Origin: Methylovirgula sp963708155
Lineage (GTDB): Bacteria; Pseudomonadota; Alphaproteobacteria; Rhizobiales; Beijerinckiaceae
Direction: 5' to 3'
Assembly: GCA_963708155.1 (NCBI GenBank)
Contig: OY970183.1
Location: 1,984,001-2,048,000 of the forward strand
DNA: 64,000 bases
This document shows positions 37,016-48,351 of the stretch, piece after piece. The notes beneath the pieces are model-generated. The model did not search any database. It saw nothing but the letters and a program-made list of their open reading frames with translations, and was not told where the DNA came from. The position numbers were made by a program, and so were the translations under genes. How positions within the stretch are numbered: the stretch's first letter is position 1; every line of letters starts with the position of its first letter.

Positions 37016-37537
37016 CCCAGCCCTCCATCCCCATGATTGCGGAAAGCGCGGAAGCCGGCAAGCCTTTCGGCGGCCCGATAGAGGCGTGCGGCGACGGCGC
37101 TCAACTTTTCTTGCATCCGCTTGAGTTACAATTTAGCGGGCGTCATAATTATCTGAAATATAATAGGATTTTTTATCAACTCGGTCGCTGTGGACAGCGG
37201 AGCGAATCACAGTTTCGCCCTTTTGCAGCCCAGCGCCCGCCGATTTGGAGGATGAAACTTGCTCCTTGTCGCCAAGGGTTCGGACGCGGTTCTAGCGGAC
37301 TCGTCAGCCCCCCAGCCCCCCGCTGGATTGCGATTGGGCCCGCCTCAGATGAGATGCGGCGACACTATAGGGCCGGCTTGAAGCCTTCTCGCTTCGGCCG
37401 GCCCCTTTTTATCCGCCTCCCTACCGTCTTCCGCAGGCGCCCGCGCCGCGCTGCGCCTTGCCTTGAATTTGCAAGCTGCAAAAGCGATATGTGGCGCGCA
37501 ACCCCAAACCCTGACTTTCGAAATTCTGACTCGGGAG
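37016..37537. other. Intergenic region before htpG with possible small RNA or attenuator
   Basis: A 522-bp gap. A hairpin with GC-rich arms near 37369-37376 and 37397-37404 (ggccgg and ccggcc cores) is followed by ttttt at 37406-37410, so some transcript probably ends here. An AT-rich stretch at 37133-37175 could supply its promoter. The stretch cttgaattt (from 37462) with gcgatatg 17 bases on may be the htpG heat-shock promoter, but the match is weak. No coding region is convincing. Confidence 0.35.
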
Positions 37538-39466
37538 ATGTCACAGATGGACGCCGCCGCAAGCCAATCGCATGCGTTTCAGGCAGATGTTTCGCGGCTT
37601 CTCGATCTCATGGTCCACTCGGTTTATTCCGAGCGCGATATTTTCCTGCGCGAGCTCGTCTCGAATGGTGCCGACGCCTGCGAGAAGCTGCGCTATGAGG
37701 CGATCGCCAATCCCGCCCTCGTCGGCGACGACAGCAATTTTCTCATCACGGTCACTCTCGACAAAGAGTTGAGGACACTGACGGTCGCCGACAACGGCAT
37801 CGGCATGTCGCAGGAGGATTTGACGCAGGCCCTCGGCACCATCGCCCGCTCCGGCACGCGCGCCTTTCTCGACCGGCTGAATACAGAGGGGAAGGACGAT
37901 GCGGCGGGCAAGGATCTGATCGGCCAGTTTGGCATTGGCTTCTATTCGGCCTTCATGGTGGCCGACCGCATCGATGTCGAGACCCGCAAGGCGGGTTCGG
38001 ACGAAGCCTTTCTCTGGAGTTCGGACGGCAAGGGCACGTTCTCGATCGCGCCGCTGGCTCTCGACAAAGCGCCGGCGCGGGGTACGCGCGTGATCCTGCA
38101 TCTCAAAGAAGGGGCGAGCGAATATCTCGAGGCCTCGCGGGTCGAGCATATCCTGCGCGAACATTCGAGCGCCATCACGGTCCCGATTGCCCTTGTGGAA
38201 GCGCCGGGTCAGGAGCCGCGCAAACTGACCGAAGGTTCAGCCCTGTGGACCAAGCCGAAGAGCGCCATTACCCAAGAGGAATATACGGAATTCTACCGCG
38301 ATCTTTCCGGCCAGTTCGACGAACCGGCGCTGACCCTGCATTGGCGCGCCGAGGGGCGGCATGAATATACCGTGCTCGCCTTCGTGCCCGGCTCGCGGCC
38401 GTTCGATCTTTTCGATTCCTCGCGCAAGGGCCGCGGCAAGCTCTATGTACGCCATGTGCTCATCGCGGCGGACGCCGACCTTCTGCCGAGCTGGCTGCGC
38501 TTCGTCAGAATTGTGGTGGATTCCGCCGATCTGCCACTCAACATGTCGCGCGAATTGATCCAGCAGAGCCCGGTCTTCGCGGCGATCAAGAAAGCGGTCG
38601 CCAATCGCGTGGTGCAAGAGCTGACCAAGCTCGAGGAAAGCGATCCCGAGGCATTCGGAAAAATCTGGGCGAACTTCGGCGCGGTGCTGAAGGAAGGTCT
38701 TTACGAAGATCCCGAGCGCCGCGATGTGCTCTTCAAGCTCGCGCGTTTTACCTCGACCGCCGATCTCGACGGCAAGCGCACGCTCGCCGCCCATGTCGCG
38801 GCGTTGCGGCCGAATCAGACGGCGATCTATTATCTCAATGGCGACGACGTGAAGACGCTCGCCGCGAGCCCGCAGCTCGAAGGCTTTCGCGCGCGGGGCA
38901 TCGAGGTTCTGCTGCTTGCCGATCCCATTGACGCCTTCTGGGTCTCGTCCGCAGCGGGCTATGACGGCAAGCCGTTCAAATCCGTCTCGCAAGGCGCGGC
39001 GGACATCAAGGCAATCCCGTTGCTCGAAGGCAAGGAAGAGACAGCCGCCGAGCCTCCCTCCGCCGCGCTGGCCTCGCTCTTCGTGCTGATGAAGCAGGAA
39101 CTGGCGGACGCGGTCTCTGACGTCCGGGCCTCGGACCGTTTGTCCGAAAGCCCGGCCTGCTTGATCGCGCCAGAACATGGCTTCGACCGGCGGCTGGAGC
39201 GCATCCTCGCCGAACACGGCCAGTTGCGTGAGGCCAGCAAGCCGGTGCTTGAAATCAATCCGTCGCATCCGCTGGTCGCGGCGCTGGCGGCGCAAGTCGG
39301 CCACGCAGACAAGGCGGCGCTCGCCGACATTATCTGGCTCGTCTTCGATGAAGCGCGCCTGCTCGATGGCGAGAAGCCGGTGAACGCCGCCGATTTCGCC
39401 GCTAGATTGACGCGCGTGCTGACCAAGGCCGTGGCCGAGCCGGCGGCCAAGACGCCCGCCGCATGA
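37538..39466 (+). CDS. htpG: Molecular chaperone HtpG (Hsp90)
   Basis: Bacterial Hsp90, 642 residues, ATP-dependent chaperone. The N-terminal ATPase is complete (FLRELVSNGADACEKLR, DNGIGM, GQFGIGFYSAFMVA), the middle domain carries LPLNMSRELIQQSP, and the C-terminal dimerisation domain is intact. The start is the ATG at 37538 (MSQMDAAASQ), though the methionine three codons later is possible. The last 4 bp overlap the prmC ATG. No frame lesion in 1.9 kb, which contrasts with polA and pyc. Confidence 0.95.
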   Translation: MSQMDAAASQSHAFQADVSRLLDLMVHSVYSERDIFLRELVSNGADACEKLRYEAIANPALVGDDSNFLITVTLDKELRTLTVADNGIGMSQEDLTQALGTIARSGTRAFLDRLNTEGKDDAAGKDLIGQFGIGFYSAFMVADRIDVETRKAGSDEAFLWSSDGKGTFSIAPLALDKAPARGTRVILHLKEGASEYLEASRVEHILREHSSAITVPIALVEAPGQEPRKLTEGSALWTKPKSAITQEEYTEFYRDLSGQFDEPALTLHWRAEGRHEYTVLAFVPGSRPFDLFDSSRKGRGKLYVRHVLIAADADLLPSWLRFVRIVVDSADLPLNMSRELIQQSPVFAAIKKAVANRVVQELTKLEESDPEAFGKIWANFGAVLKEGLYEDPERRDVLFKLARFTSTADLDGKRTLAAHVAALRPNQTAIYYLNGDDVKTLAASPQLEGFRARGIEVLLLADPIDAFWVSSAAGYDGKPFKSVSQGAADIKAIPLLEGKEETAAEPPSAALASLFVLMKQELADAVSDVRASDRLSESPACLIAPEHGFDRRLERILAEHGQLREASKPVLEINPSHPLVAALAAQVGHADKAALADIIWLVFDEARLLDGEKPVNAADFAARLTRVLTKAVAEPAAKTPAA

Positions 39467-40347
39467 CAACAAAATTCGCCGGGCTCGACCCGGCGGTCTC
39501 GCGCGGAGCGGCGCAGCGCCTGCTGACTCGGGCTTTCGCCGCAGCGGGGATCGAGTCGGCGGCGCTCGACGCGCGGCTGATCCTCTGTGCCGCGCTCGGT
39601 GTTGATCATACCGATCTCGTGCGCGAGCCGGATCGCGCCATCGGGGCCGCGGCGGAGAAGCTCGCCATACTGGCAACGCGGCGAATCGCGCGCGAACCGG
39701 TTTCGCGCATTCTCGGCCATCGCGAATTTTACGGGCTCGATTTCGCCCTTGGCCCGGCGGCGCTCGACCCGCGGCCGGATACGGAAATTCTCGTCGACAC
39801 GGTCCTGGCCGCCTTGCGGCCGCGCAGTGATTCGCCCTTACGCCTGCTTGATCTCGGCGTCGGGTCCGGCGCCATCCTCGCCGCGTTGCTGTCGAAATTG
39901 CCATCCGCCTATGGCATCGGTGTCGACCGTTCGGAGGCGGCTTGCCGAATCGCCCGGAACAATCTTGCGCGGCTGGCGTTGGCGAGCCGGAGCGCGGTCG
40001 TTTGCGGTGATTGGACAGCTCCGCTCGGCGGCGCCTTCGATGCAATCGTCTCCAACCCGCCCTATATCGCGAGCGCCGAGATTGAAGGTCTGGCGCCGGA
40101 GGTCAGGGATCACGATCCCCGCGCGGCGCTCGATGGCGGCGAGGACGGGCTCACCGCCTATCGGGTTTTGGCGCCTGCGGTGGCGGCGCTGCTTTCGCCC
40201 GGCGGTTTCGTCGCCTTCGAGGTTGGGGCAGCCCAGTCCGAATCGGTGATGGCCTTGCTGGTGGCGACCGGCACTCTGGAAAGGGCTACTTCGGTACGCG
40301 ATCTTGGCGGCCATTCCCGGGTCGTGACGGCCGTTAGGCGTAGCTAA
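39463..40347 (+). CDS. prmC: Peptide chain release factor N5-glutamine methyltransferase PrmC
   Basis: Methylates the GGQ glutamine of release factors. 294 residues with a helical N-terminal domain and the SAM fold: DLGVGSGAILAALL as the cofactor loop and the catalytic NPPY in SNPPYIASAEI. The ATG overlaps the htpG stop (ATGA), an unexpected partner, since prmC usually follows prfA. DUF4167 downstream is the usual neighbour. Confidence 0.92.
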   Translation: MTTKFAGLDPAVSRGAAQRLLTRAFAAAGIESAALDARLILCAALGVDHTDLVREPDRAIGAAAEKLAILATRRIAREPVSRILGHREFYGLDFALGPAALDPRPDTEILVDTVLAALRPRSDSPLRLLDLGVGSGAILAALLSKLPSAYGIGVDRSEAACRIARNNLARLALASRSAVVCGDWTAPLGGAFDAIVSNPPYIASAEIEGLAPEVRDHDPRAALDGGEDGLTAYRVLAPAVAALLSPGGFVAFEVGAAQSESVMALLVATGTLERATSVRDLGGHSRVVTAVRRS

Positions 40348-40782
40348 AGCGGCCGGCGTGCGGGAGGTGCGACGCTGTGCCAAATACGTGGCATATCCGC
40401 AACATAGGCGCTCCAGAGGCGAAAATTTTTGCGAAAGTCCTTGGCGGGAGAGCCGAAAACGATTACGTTTGTTACAAAGATCGCCTTGCGCGAATGTTAA
40501 TGAGGCAGCGTCGAGATCGTCCCTATCCGAAGCGGGGTATGATTTCCGCGTCTTGCGAGCCCGAGAGTGCTCGCCGCGATTAAGGTGATTGTCCCCAACG
40601 TCTGAGATCCCGGAATGAGGGATCGGTCTTGTCTGGCGTCCGCGCCGCAGGGCTTTGCGTTAGCAAGCTGGAGAACGGAAGCCAGCCTATCCTTGCGCCT
40701 TAGACCGCTGATTTGCGGTGCCGACTCGGGCTATGCCCGGGATCGGACGGGATGGGTTATCGGAAACACCCAAGGAAGATCG
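40348..40782. other. 435-bp leader between prmC and the DUF4167 gene
   Basis: Contains several short frames, the longest 68 codons (40377-40583, basic and Cys/Arg-rich), with no ribosome site or recognisable family. The sequence just before the DUF4167 start contains an actcgggc/gcccggg hairpin near 40725-40742. It probably holds the promoter and a long untranslated leader. Nothing further is seen. Confidence 0.35.
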
Positions 40783-41733
40783 ATGAGACCAAATCAGAAT
40801 AACAAGCGCATGCGCGGGCGGAACAATAATAACAACAACAATCGTAAGGGACCGAACCCTCTGTCGCGGTCTTATGAGTTGAACGGCCCGGACGTTAAGA
40901 TCAGAGGCACCGCCCATCATATCGGCGAAAAATATCTTCAGCTCGCGCGCGATGCGCAGTCGTCCGGCGATCCAGTGACGGCCGAGAGCTATCTCCAGCA
41001 CGCCGAACATTATTTCCGCATTATCGCCGCCGCCCAGCAGGCGCAGCAGGCGCAATACGGGAACTTCAATCGCCCGGCGGGCGAGGCCGAAGCTGAGGAA
41101 CTTGAAGAGGAAGACGATTTCAGCGGTCTGACGGACCGCTTTGCCTCGCCGCCCGAGCGCATCGCGCCGCAGCAACAGCCGCAGCCTTATGCCGGGCAGC
41201 CGCAAGGCCAGAATGGCCAGAACGGCCAGCCGAATTATAACGGCCAGGCGAATTATCAAGAGCGCCCGCAGTTCCAGGAGCGCCCGCAATATGAGCCGCG
41301 CGGCGATCGCGGCAACCGCAATTTCCAGGATCGTCAGGATCGTGGCGGCCAGGATCGTGGCGGCTATGAACGCAACAATTTTGCCGATCGTGGCGGCCAA
41401 TCCAATAATCGCGACGGCGGGCGCCCGCGTCAGCAGTCTGGCCGGCCCGAGGGCCAGCGTTATGACAATGCCCCGCGTTATGAGCGCCACGAGCCGCGCC
41501 CCGTGAGCGACGAAGTGGAGAATACCGGCCTGCCGGCCTTCATCACCGCGCCGGTCCCGGTCCGCGTTCAGCCGGAGCCGCCTTTGCCGAGCGAGGAAGA
41601 AGCGGTCGGCACGGAGGTTCTCGCCCGGCCGGAGGCTGAAGGTGAGGCCGGGCTTGCTCTGCGGCCGCGCCGCCGCCGCCGCAAGCCGGAGTTCGGCGGA
41701 GCCGAGGCGAACAAAGCCTCTTTCGAGGATTAA
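40783..41733 (+). CDS. DUF4167 family, low-complexity RNA-binding-like protein
   Basis: Protein of 316 residues. The N-terminal ~100 residues are conserved in the family (MRPNQNNKRMRGR with a run of Asn, then RSYELNGPDVKIRGTAHHIGEKYLQLARDAQSSGDPVTAESYLQHAEHYFRIIA). The rest is disordered and repeat-rich: Gln/Asn/Gly tracts, RPQ repeats, DRGGQDRGG repeats and RYE/RHE stretches like RGG boxes, ending in a basic RPRRRRRKPEFGG tail. The composition suggests RNA binding or condensate formation. The ATG at 40783 has AAGGAAG upstream. Terminator follows at 41740. Confidence 0.85.
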   Translation: MRPNQNNKRMRGRNNNNNNNRKGPNPLSRSYELNGPDVKIRGTAHHIGEKYLQLARDAQSSGDPVTAESYLQHAEHYFRIIAAAQQAQQAQYGNFNRPAGEAEAEELEEEDDFSGLTDRFASPPERIAPQQQPQPYAGQPQGQNGQNGQPNYNGQANYQERPQFQERPQYEPRGDRGNRNFQDRQDRGGQDRGGYERNNFADRGGQSNNRDGGRPRQQSGRPEGQRYDNAPRYERHEPRPVSDEVENTGLPAFITAPVPVRVQPEPPLPSEEEAVGTEVLARPEAEGEAGLALRPRRRRRKPEFGGAEANKASFED

Positions 41734-41739
41734 GCTGTT

Positions 41740-41766
41740 AAATGGCCACCCCTGCGGTGGCCATTT
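41740..41766 (+). terminator. Intrinsic terminator after the DUF4167 gene
   Basis: Eleven-bp stem aaatggccacc (41740-41750) and ggtggccattt (41756-41766) with a five-base loop, followed by further t residues to 41770. Separates DUF4167 from clpB. Confidence 0.85.
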
Positions 41767-41906
41767 TTTAATCGTATGCGCGGCGCCTCTACCAATCCGC
41801 GCGCCGCTTTCCTAAATCTCCTGTAAGCTCCGTTGTCGGATATTCCGAGGCGGAATTGCCGTGCCATAGCGCATGCACAGCCTTGCCATTGGGAGGTCTG
41901 GAAGGA

Positions 41907-44526
<2,620 letters not shown>

Positions 44527-44556
44527 AGCCAGCCTTCTGACGCAGCCGAAATTGCC

Positions 44557-44622
44557 AACCGCCGGGCGCTGGAAAGGGCTCCCGGCGGTTCGCGTTTGGG
44601 GCCGAATTTTCGGCCTTATTTT
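44557..44622 (+). terminator. Paired stem-loops after clpB
   Basis: First stem: aaccgccggg (44557-44566) with cccggcggtt (44581-44590), exact. Second stem: ggccgaa (44600-44606) with ttcggcc (44609-44615), followed by a short t-rich tract. Together they likely end clpB transcription. The remaining 160 bp to gyrB includes an AT-rich tatatattt near 44728 that may be its promoter. Confidence 0.65.
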
Positions 44623-44796
44623 GAGCTGTGAAGGCAGGCCCGCGCCAGGGCGTCGCAGGGCCTGGAATCAGCCCTGCAAAGACGGGAAAACCGCATTTCA
44701 GGACATGCATTTGGCGCGATTTATGACTATATATTTGCTATGCGCTGAAGCGCCCGATTCCCTGCCAAATTCGTAAGCCAGAAAGTGTCAGACCGT

Positions 44797-47283
44797 ATGT
44801 CTCAATCCGCGTCCGCCAGCCCGAATCCTGTGCCCCAGAACGCGCAAGATCCGGCCGGTGCCGAACACGATGCCTATGGCGCAGACTCGATCAAAATTCT
44901 GCGCGGGCTCGATGCCGTGCGCAAGCGGCCGGGCATGTATATCGGCGATACGGACGACGGCTCCGGACTGCACCACATGGTCTATGAGGTCGTCGACAAC
45001 GCGATCGACGAGGCGCTCGCCGGCCATGCGACAAAGGTCACGGTGACGCTCAACGCCGACGGTTCGGTGACCGTGACCGACGATGGCCGTGGCATCCCGA
45101 CCGACATCCATTCGGAAGAGGGCGTGTCCGCCGCCGAGGTCATCATGACCCAGCTCCACGCGGGCGGAAAATTCGACCAGAATTCCTACAAGGTTTCCGG
45201 TGGCCTGCATGGCGTCGGCGTTTCTGTCGTCAACGCCCTCTCGGTCTTCCTGAAGCTGCGCATCTGGCGCGAGGGGCGCGAGCATGTCGTCGATTTCGCC
45301 AACGGCGACGTGGTCGCACCGCTGGCTGTCGTCGGCCCCGCGCCGATCGTCGACGGTAAGGTCAAGCGCGGCACGGAAGTCACCTTCCAGCCGTCGCCAC
45401 AGACCTTCACCATGGTCGAATTCGATTTCGCGACGATCGAGCACCGGCTGCGCGAACTGGCATTCCTCAATTCCGGCGTGCGGATCGAACTGACCGATCT
45501 GCGCAGCTCCGAGATCAGGCAGGAAGAGCTTTTCTACGAGGGCGGTCTTGAGGCCTTCGTGCGCTATCTCGATCGCACCAAGTCGCCGTTGATCGGCACG
45601 CCGATTCTCATCAAGGGCGAGCGCGATCGTATCACGGTCGAGGTCGCACTCTGGTGGAACGATTCCTACCATGAGAATGTGCTGGCCTTCACCAACAACA
45701 TCCCCCAGCGTGACGGCGGCACCCATCTCGCCGGCCTGCGCGCGGCGCTGACGCGGCAGGTGACGGGCTATGCCGAGCGCTCCGGCCTCACCAAGCGCGA
45801 GAAGGTCGATCTCACCGGCGATGATTGCCGCGAGGGCTTGACCTGCGTGCTCTCGGTCAAGGTGCCGGATCCCAAATTCTCCTCGCAGACGAAGGAAAAG
45901 CTCGTCTCGTCCGAGGTGCGCCCGGCGGTCGAAAGCCTCGTCAACGAAATGCTCGCTACGTGGTTCGAGGAACATCCGCAGGACGCGAAGATCGTCGTCG
46001 GCAAGGTGGTCGAGGCGGCGCAGGCGCGCGAGGCAGCGCGAAAAGCCCGCGAACTGACGCGCCGCAAGGGCGCGCTCGATGTCGCCAATCTGCCCGGCAA
46101 GCTCGCCGATTGCCAGGAGCGCGACCCGGCGAAGTCGGAGCTTTTCCTCGTCGAGGGCGATTCCGCCGGCGGCTCGGCCAAACAGGGCCGCAACCGCGAA
46201 TTTCAGGCCGTGCTGCCGTTGCGCGGGAAAATCCTCAATGTCGAGCGCGCGCGCTTCGACAAGATGCTGTCGAGCCAGGAAATCGGCACGCTGATCACGG
46301 CGCTTGGCACCGGCATCGGCCGCGAGGACTTCAACCCCAACAAGCTGCGCTACCACAAGATCATCATCATGACCGATGCGGACGTGGACGGCTCGCATAT
46401 CCGCACGCTGCTGCTCACCTTCTTCTTCCGCCAGATGCGGGAATTGATCGAGCGCGGCCATATCTTCATCGCCCAGCCGCCGCTCTACAAGGTCAAGCGC
46501 GGCACGTCCGAGCAATATCTGAAGGACGAGCGCGCGCGCGAAGATTATCTCATCGAGAGCGGGCTAGACGGCGCGGTGCTGCGGCTCGCCAGTGGCGAGG
46601 AGCGCGCCGGGCAGGATTTGCGCGCCGTCGTCGAGGAGGCGCGGACGGTCCGGCAGGTTCTGACAGGGCTGCATTCGCGCTACGACCGCTCGATCGTCGA
46701 ACAGGCGGCGATCGCCGGGGCGCTGCAGCCCATTCACGCGGACGACGATCCGGCGGTCATCGCCCATGCGAGTGAGATCGCCGAGCGGCTGGATCGCTTC
46801 GCCGACGATATGGAACGCGGCTGGACCGGCGCCGTCAATGCCGGCGGCTATGTGCTGTCGCGCGAATTGCGCGGCGTCCGGCAGGTCTCGACGCTCGACG
46901 CCGCGCTGCTGGCCTCCGGCGAGGCCCGCCGCCTCAACGAGCACGCGCCAGCCTTGCGCGATGTCTACAGCCTGCCGGCGAAATTGATCCGCCGCAACGA
47001 GGAAAAGCAGGTCGGCGGCCCGTCGCAACTGGTCGATCTCATCATGGCCGCGGGGCAGAAGGGCATTTCGCACATCCAGCGCTACAAAGGCCTTGGCGAG
47101 ATGAATGCCGAGCAATTGTGGGAGACGACGCTGGACCGCGACGCGCGCTCATTGCTTCAGGTAAAGATCAAGGAAGGTGATGAGGCCGACGATATTTTCG
47201 TCAAGCTGATGGGCGATGTCGTCGAGCCGCGGCGCGAATTCATCCAGGAGAATGCGCTCAACGTCGCCAATCTCGACGTGTGA
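44797..47283 (+). CDS. gyrB: DNA gyrase subunit B
   Basis: ATPase subunit of gyrase that drives negative supercoiling. The GHKL ATPase domain includes RKRPGMYIGDTDDGSGLHHMV and DDGRGIPTDIHSEEG. The TOPRIM domain has EGDSAGGSAKQGRNREFQAVLPLRGKILNVE and DADVDGSHIRTLLLTFF, and the C-terminal QRYKGLGEMNAEQLWETT is intact. 828 residues from the ATG at 44797; a GTG at 44785 is an alternative. A typical alphaproteobacterial insertion of about 100 residues lies before the last domain. No frame lesions in 2.5 kb. gyrA is not in the window. Confidence 0.95.
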   Translation: MSQSASASPNPVPQNAQDPAGAEHDAYGADSIKILRGLDAVRKRPGMYIGDTDDGSGLHHMVYEVVDNAIDEALAGHATKVTVTLNADGSVTVTDDGRGIPTDIHSEEGVSAAEVIMTQLHAGGKFDQNSYKVSGGLHGVGVSVVNALSVFLKLRIWREGREHVVDFANGDVVAPLAVVGPAPIVDGKVKRGTEVTFQPSPQTFTMVEFDFATIEHRLRELAFLNSGVRIELTDLRSSEIRQEELFYEGGLEAFVRYLDRTKSPLIGTPILIKGERDRITVEVALWWNDSYHENVLAFTNNIPQRDGGTHLAGLRAALTRQVTGYAERSGLTKREKVDLTGDDCREGLTCVLSVKVPDPKFSSQTKEKLVSSEVRPAVESLVNEMLATWFEEHPQDAKIVVGKVVEAAQAREAARKARELTRRKGALDVANLPGKLADCQERDPAKSELFLVEGDSAGGSAKQGRNREFQAVLPLRGKILNVERARFDKMLSSQEIGTLITALGTGIGREDFNPNKLRYHKIIIMTDADVDGSHIRTLLLTFFFRQMRELIERGHIFIAQPPLYKVKRGTSEQYLKDERAREDYLIESGLDGAVLRLASGEERAGQDLRAVVEEARTVRQVLTGLHSRYDRSIVEQAAIAGALQPIHADDDPAVIAHASEIAERLDRFADDMERGWTGAVNAGGYVLSRELRGVRQVSTLDAALLASGEARRLNEHAPALRDVYSLPAKLIRRNEEKQVGGPSQLVDLIMAAGQKGISHIQRYKGLGEMNAEQLWETTLDRDARSLLQVKIKEGDEADDIFVKLMGDVVEPRREFIQENALNVANLDV

Positions 47284-47314
47284 GACGGCGGCCATCAAAG
47301 ACAGGAGGCGGTTA

Positions 47315-48310
47315 TTGCGATCAAGATTCGCTTTTGTCACCGCGATCCCTTTTCTGGCTCTGTTCCTCGCCGGATTATTGGCGGCGCCCCGATTGGCGAC
47401 GGCGGAACCGACATCTGCGGTTCCGGCTTGGCTGAGCGCGCATGTCGGCTACGGCGACGGTCAGATCGCGCCCATCGTCTTACAACGCGCGCGCGGGCTC
47501 TATCTGCAAAAGTCGGGCGAAGGCGTCGTTAGGAACCATTGCTACTTCGCCATGGACGCGACGCGCCCGAACGATTCGGGAGGCGCTGCCGGACGCCGGT
47601 TTTACATTATCTGCGAAGACGCGCGCGTGTTTCGCGCCATTCCGGCCGGACATGGCGGCGGTCTCGATTTGCGAGGCGTCGCCAATTTTGCCAACGGACG
47701 GGAGTGCGCCAAGAATTTCGGCAATGCGGCGGGGTCGGATCTGACGGCTGGCGGGGCTTATGTGACGGCGGGAATGAAGACGTCGTTCAAAGGCTATTAT
47801 CGTGTCGGGGGACATAGCGCGGCGCTCATCCGCTCCTTCGTTCAGTTTGATGGCGAAGGCCAGACGGCGAATGCCAGAGAACGCGAGATCGGCGGGCATG
47901 CCACCGTCAAACTGGCGGGCCTGTGCCTCATGAAAAATCCGGGCAGCCCTTACGCCGACCGCGACGGCTATGTGCCGTTCGGGCAACTTGTCGATTACTC
48001 AGGCGGGCGCAGCAACGGCTGCACGAGCTGGTCGCCGTCGGATGCCGCTCAGATCATCGCAATGGTGAGGAACAATCCGACGACCCTCTACATCTATCCG
48101 GGCGCAGCCGACGTCAACGCGGTGGCGCGGGCGCGGGCGGCCGGCCAATCATTGGCACGCGCGGGATTATATTGGAACGCGCTCTGTCTGAATGAAATTC
48201 ACGCGCCGCGGTTTTGGTCGGACACGTCACTTGGTCCACTGATCGCGCAGTTCAAAAGGGATCATCCGCCGCCGCCGCCGCGGCCGTTGCCGATCTGCGG
48301 GGCGCGTTGA
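47315..48310 (+). CDS. YkuD_2-type murein L,D-transpeptidase catalytic domain protein
   Basis: Probable cell-wall crosslinking or lipoprotein-attaching enzyme of the periplasm. The signal peptide runs over about residues 1-30 (ending ATA). Domain features of YkuD_2 are GGHSAALIRSFVQFDGEGQTANARERE, His195 in GGHATVK and the catalytic Cys236 in GGRSNGCTSW. 331 residues with an ending rich in proline. The start is probably TTG at 47315, 6 bases after AGGAGG. Begins 32 bases after gyrB on the same strand. Confidence 0.75.
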   Translation: MRSRFAFVTAIPFLALFLAGLLAAPRLATAEPTSAVPAWLSAHVGYGDGQIAPIVLQRARGLYLQKSGEGVVRNHCYFAMDATRPNDSGGAAGRRFYIICEDARVFRAIPAGHGGGLDLRGVANFANGRECAKNFGNAAGSDLTAGGAYVTAGMKTSFKGYYRVGGHSAALIRSFVQFDGEGQTANAREREIGGHATVKLAGLCLMKNPGSPYADRDGYVPFGQLVDYSGGRSNGCTSWSPSDAAQIIAMVRNNPTTLYIYPGAADVNAVARARAAGQSLARAGLYWNALCLNEIHAPRFWSDTSLGPLIAQFKRDHPPPPPRPLPICGAR

Positions 48311-48351
48311 TCTTTCTGGCGCGACGCGACGGCTGATCGACCTTTCCCGTC

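Noticed and set aside
38237..40045. 602-codon minus-strand frame over htpG and prmC
   Set aside because: Antisense shadow with no motif; htpG and prmC are complete on the plus strand.
40377..40583. 68-codon frame in the DUF4167 leader
   Set aside because: No ribosome-binding site, odd composition and no recognised family; kept as part of the leader description only.
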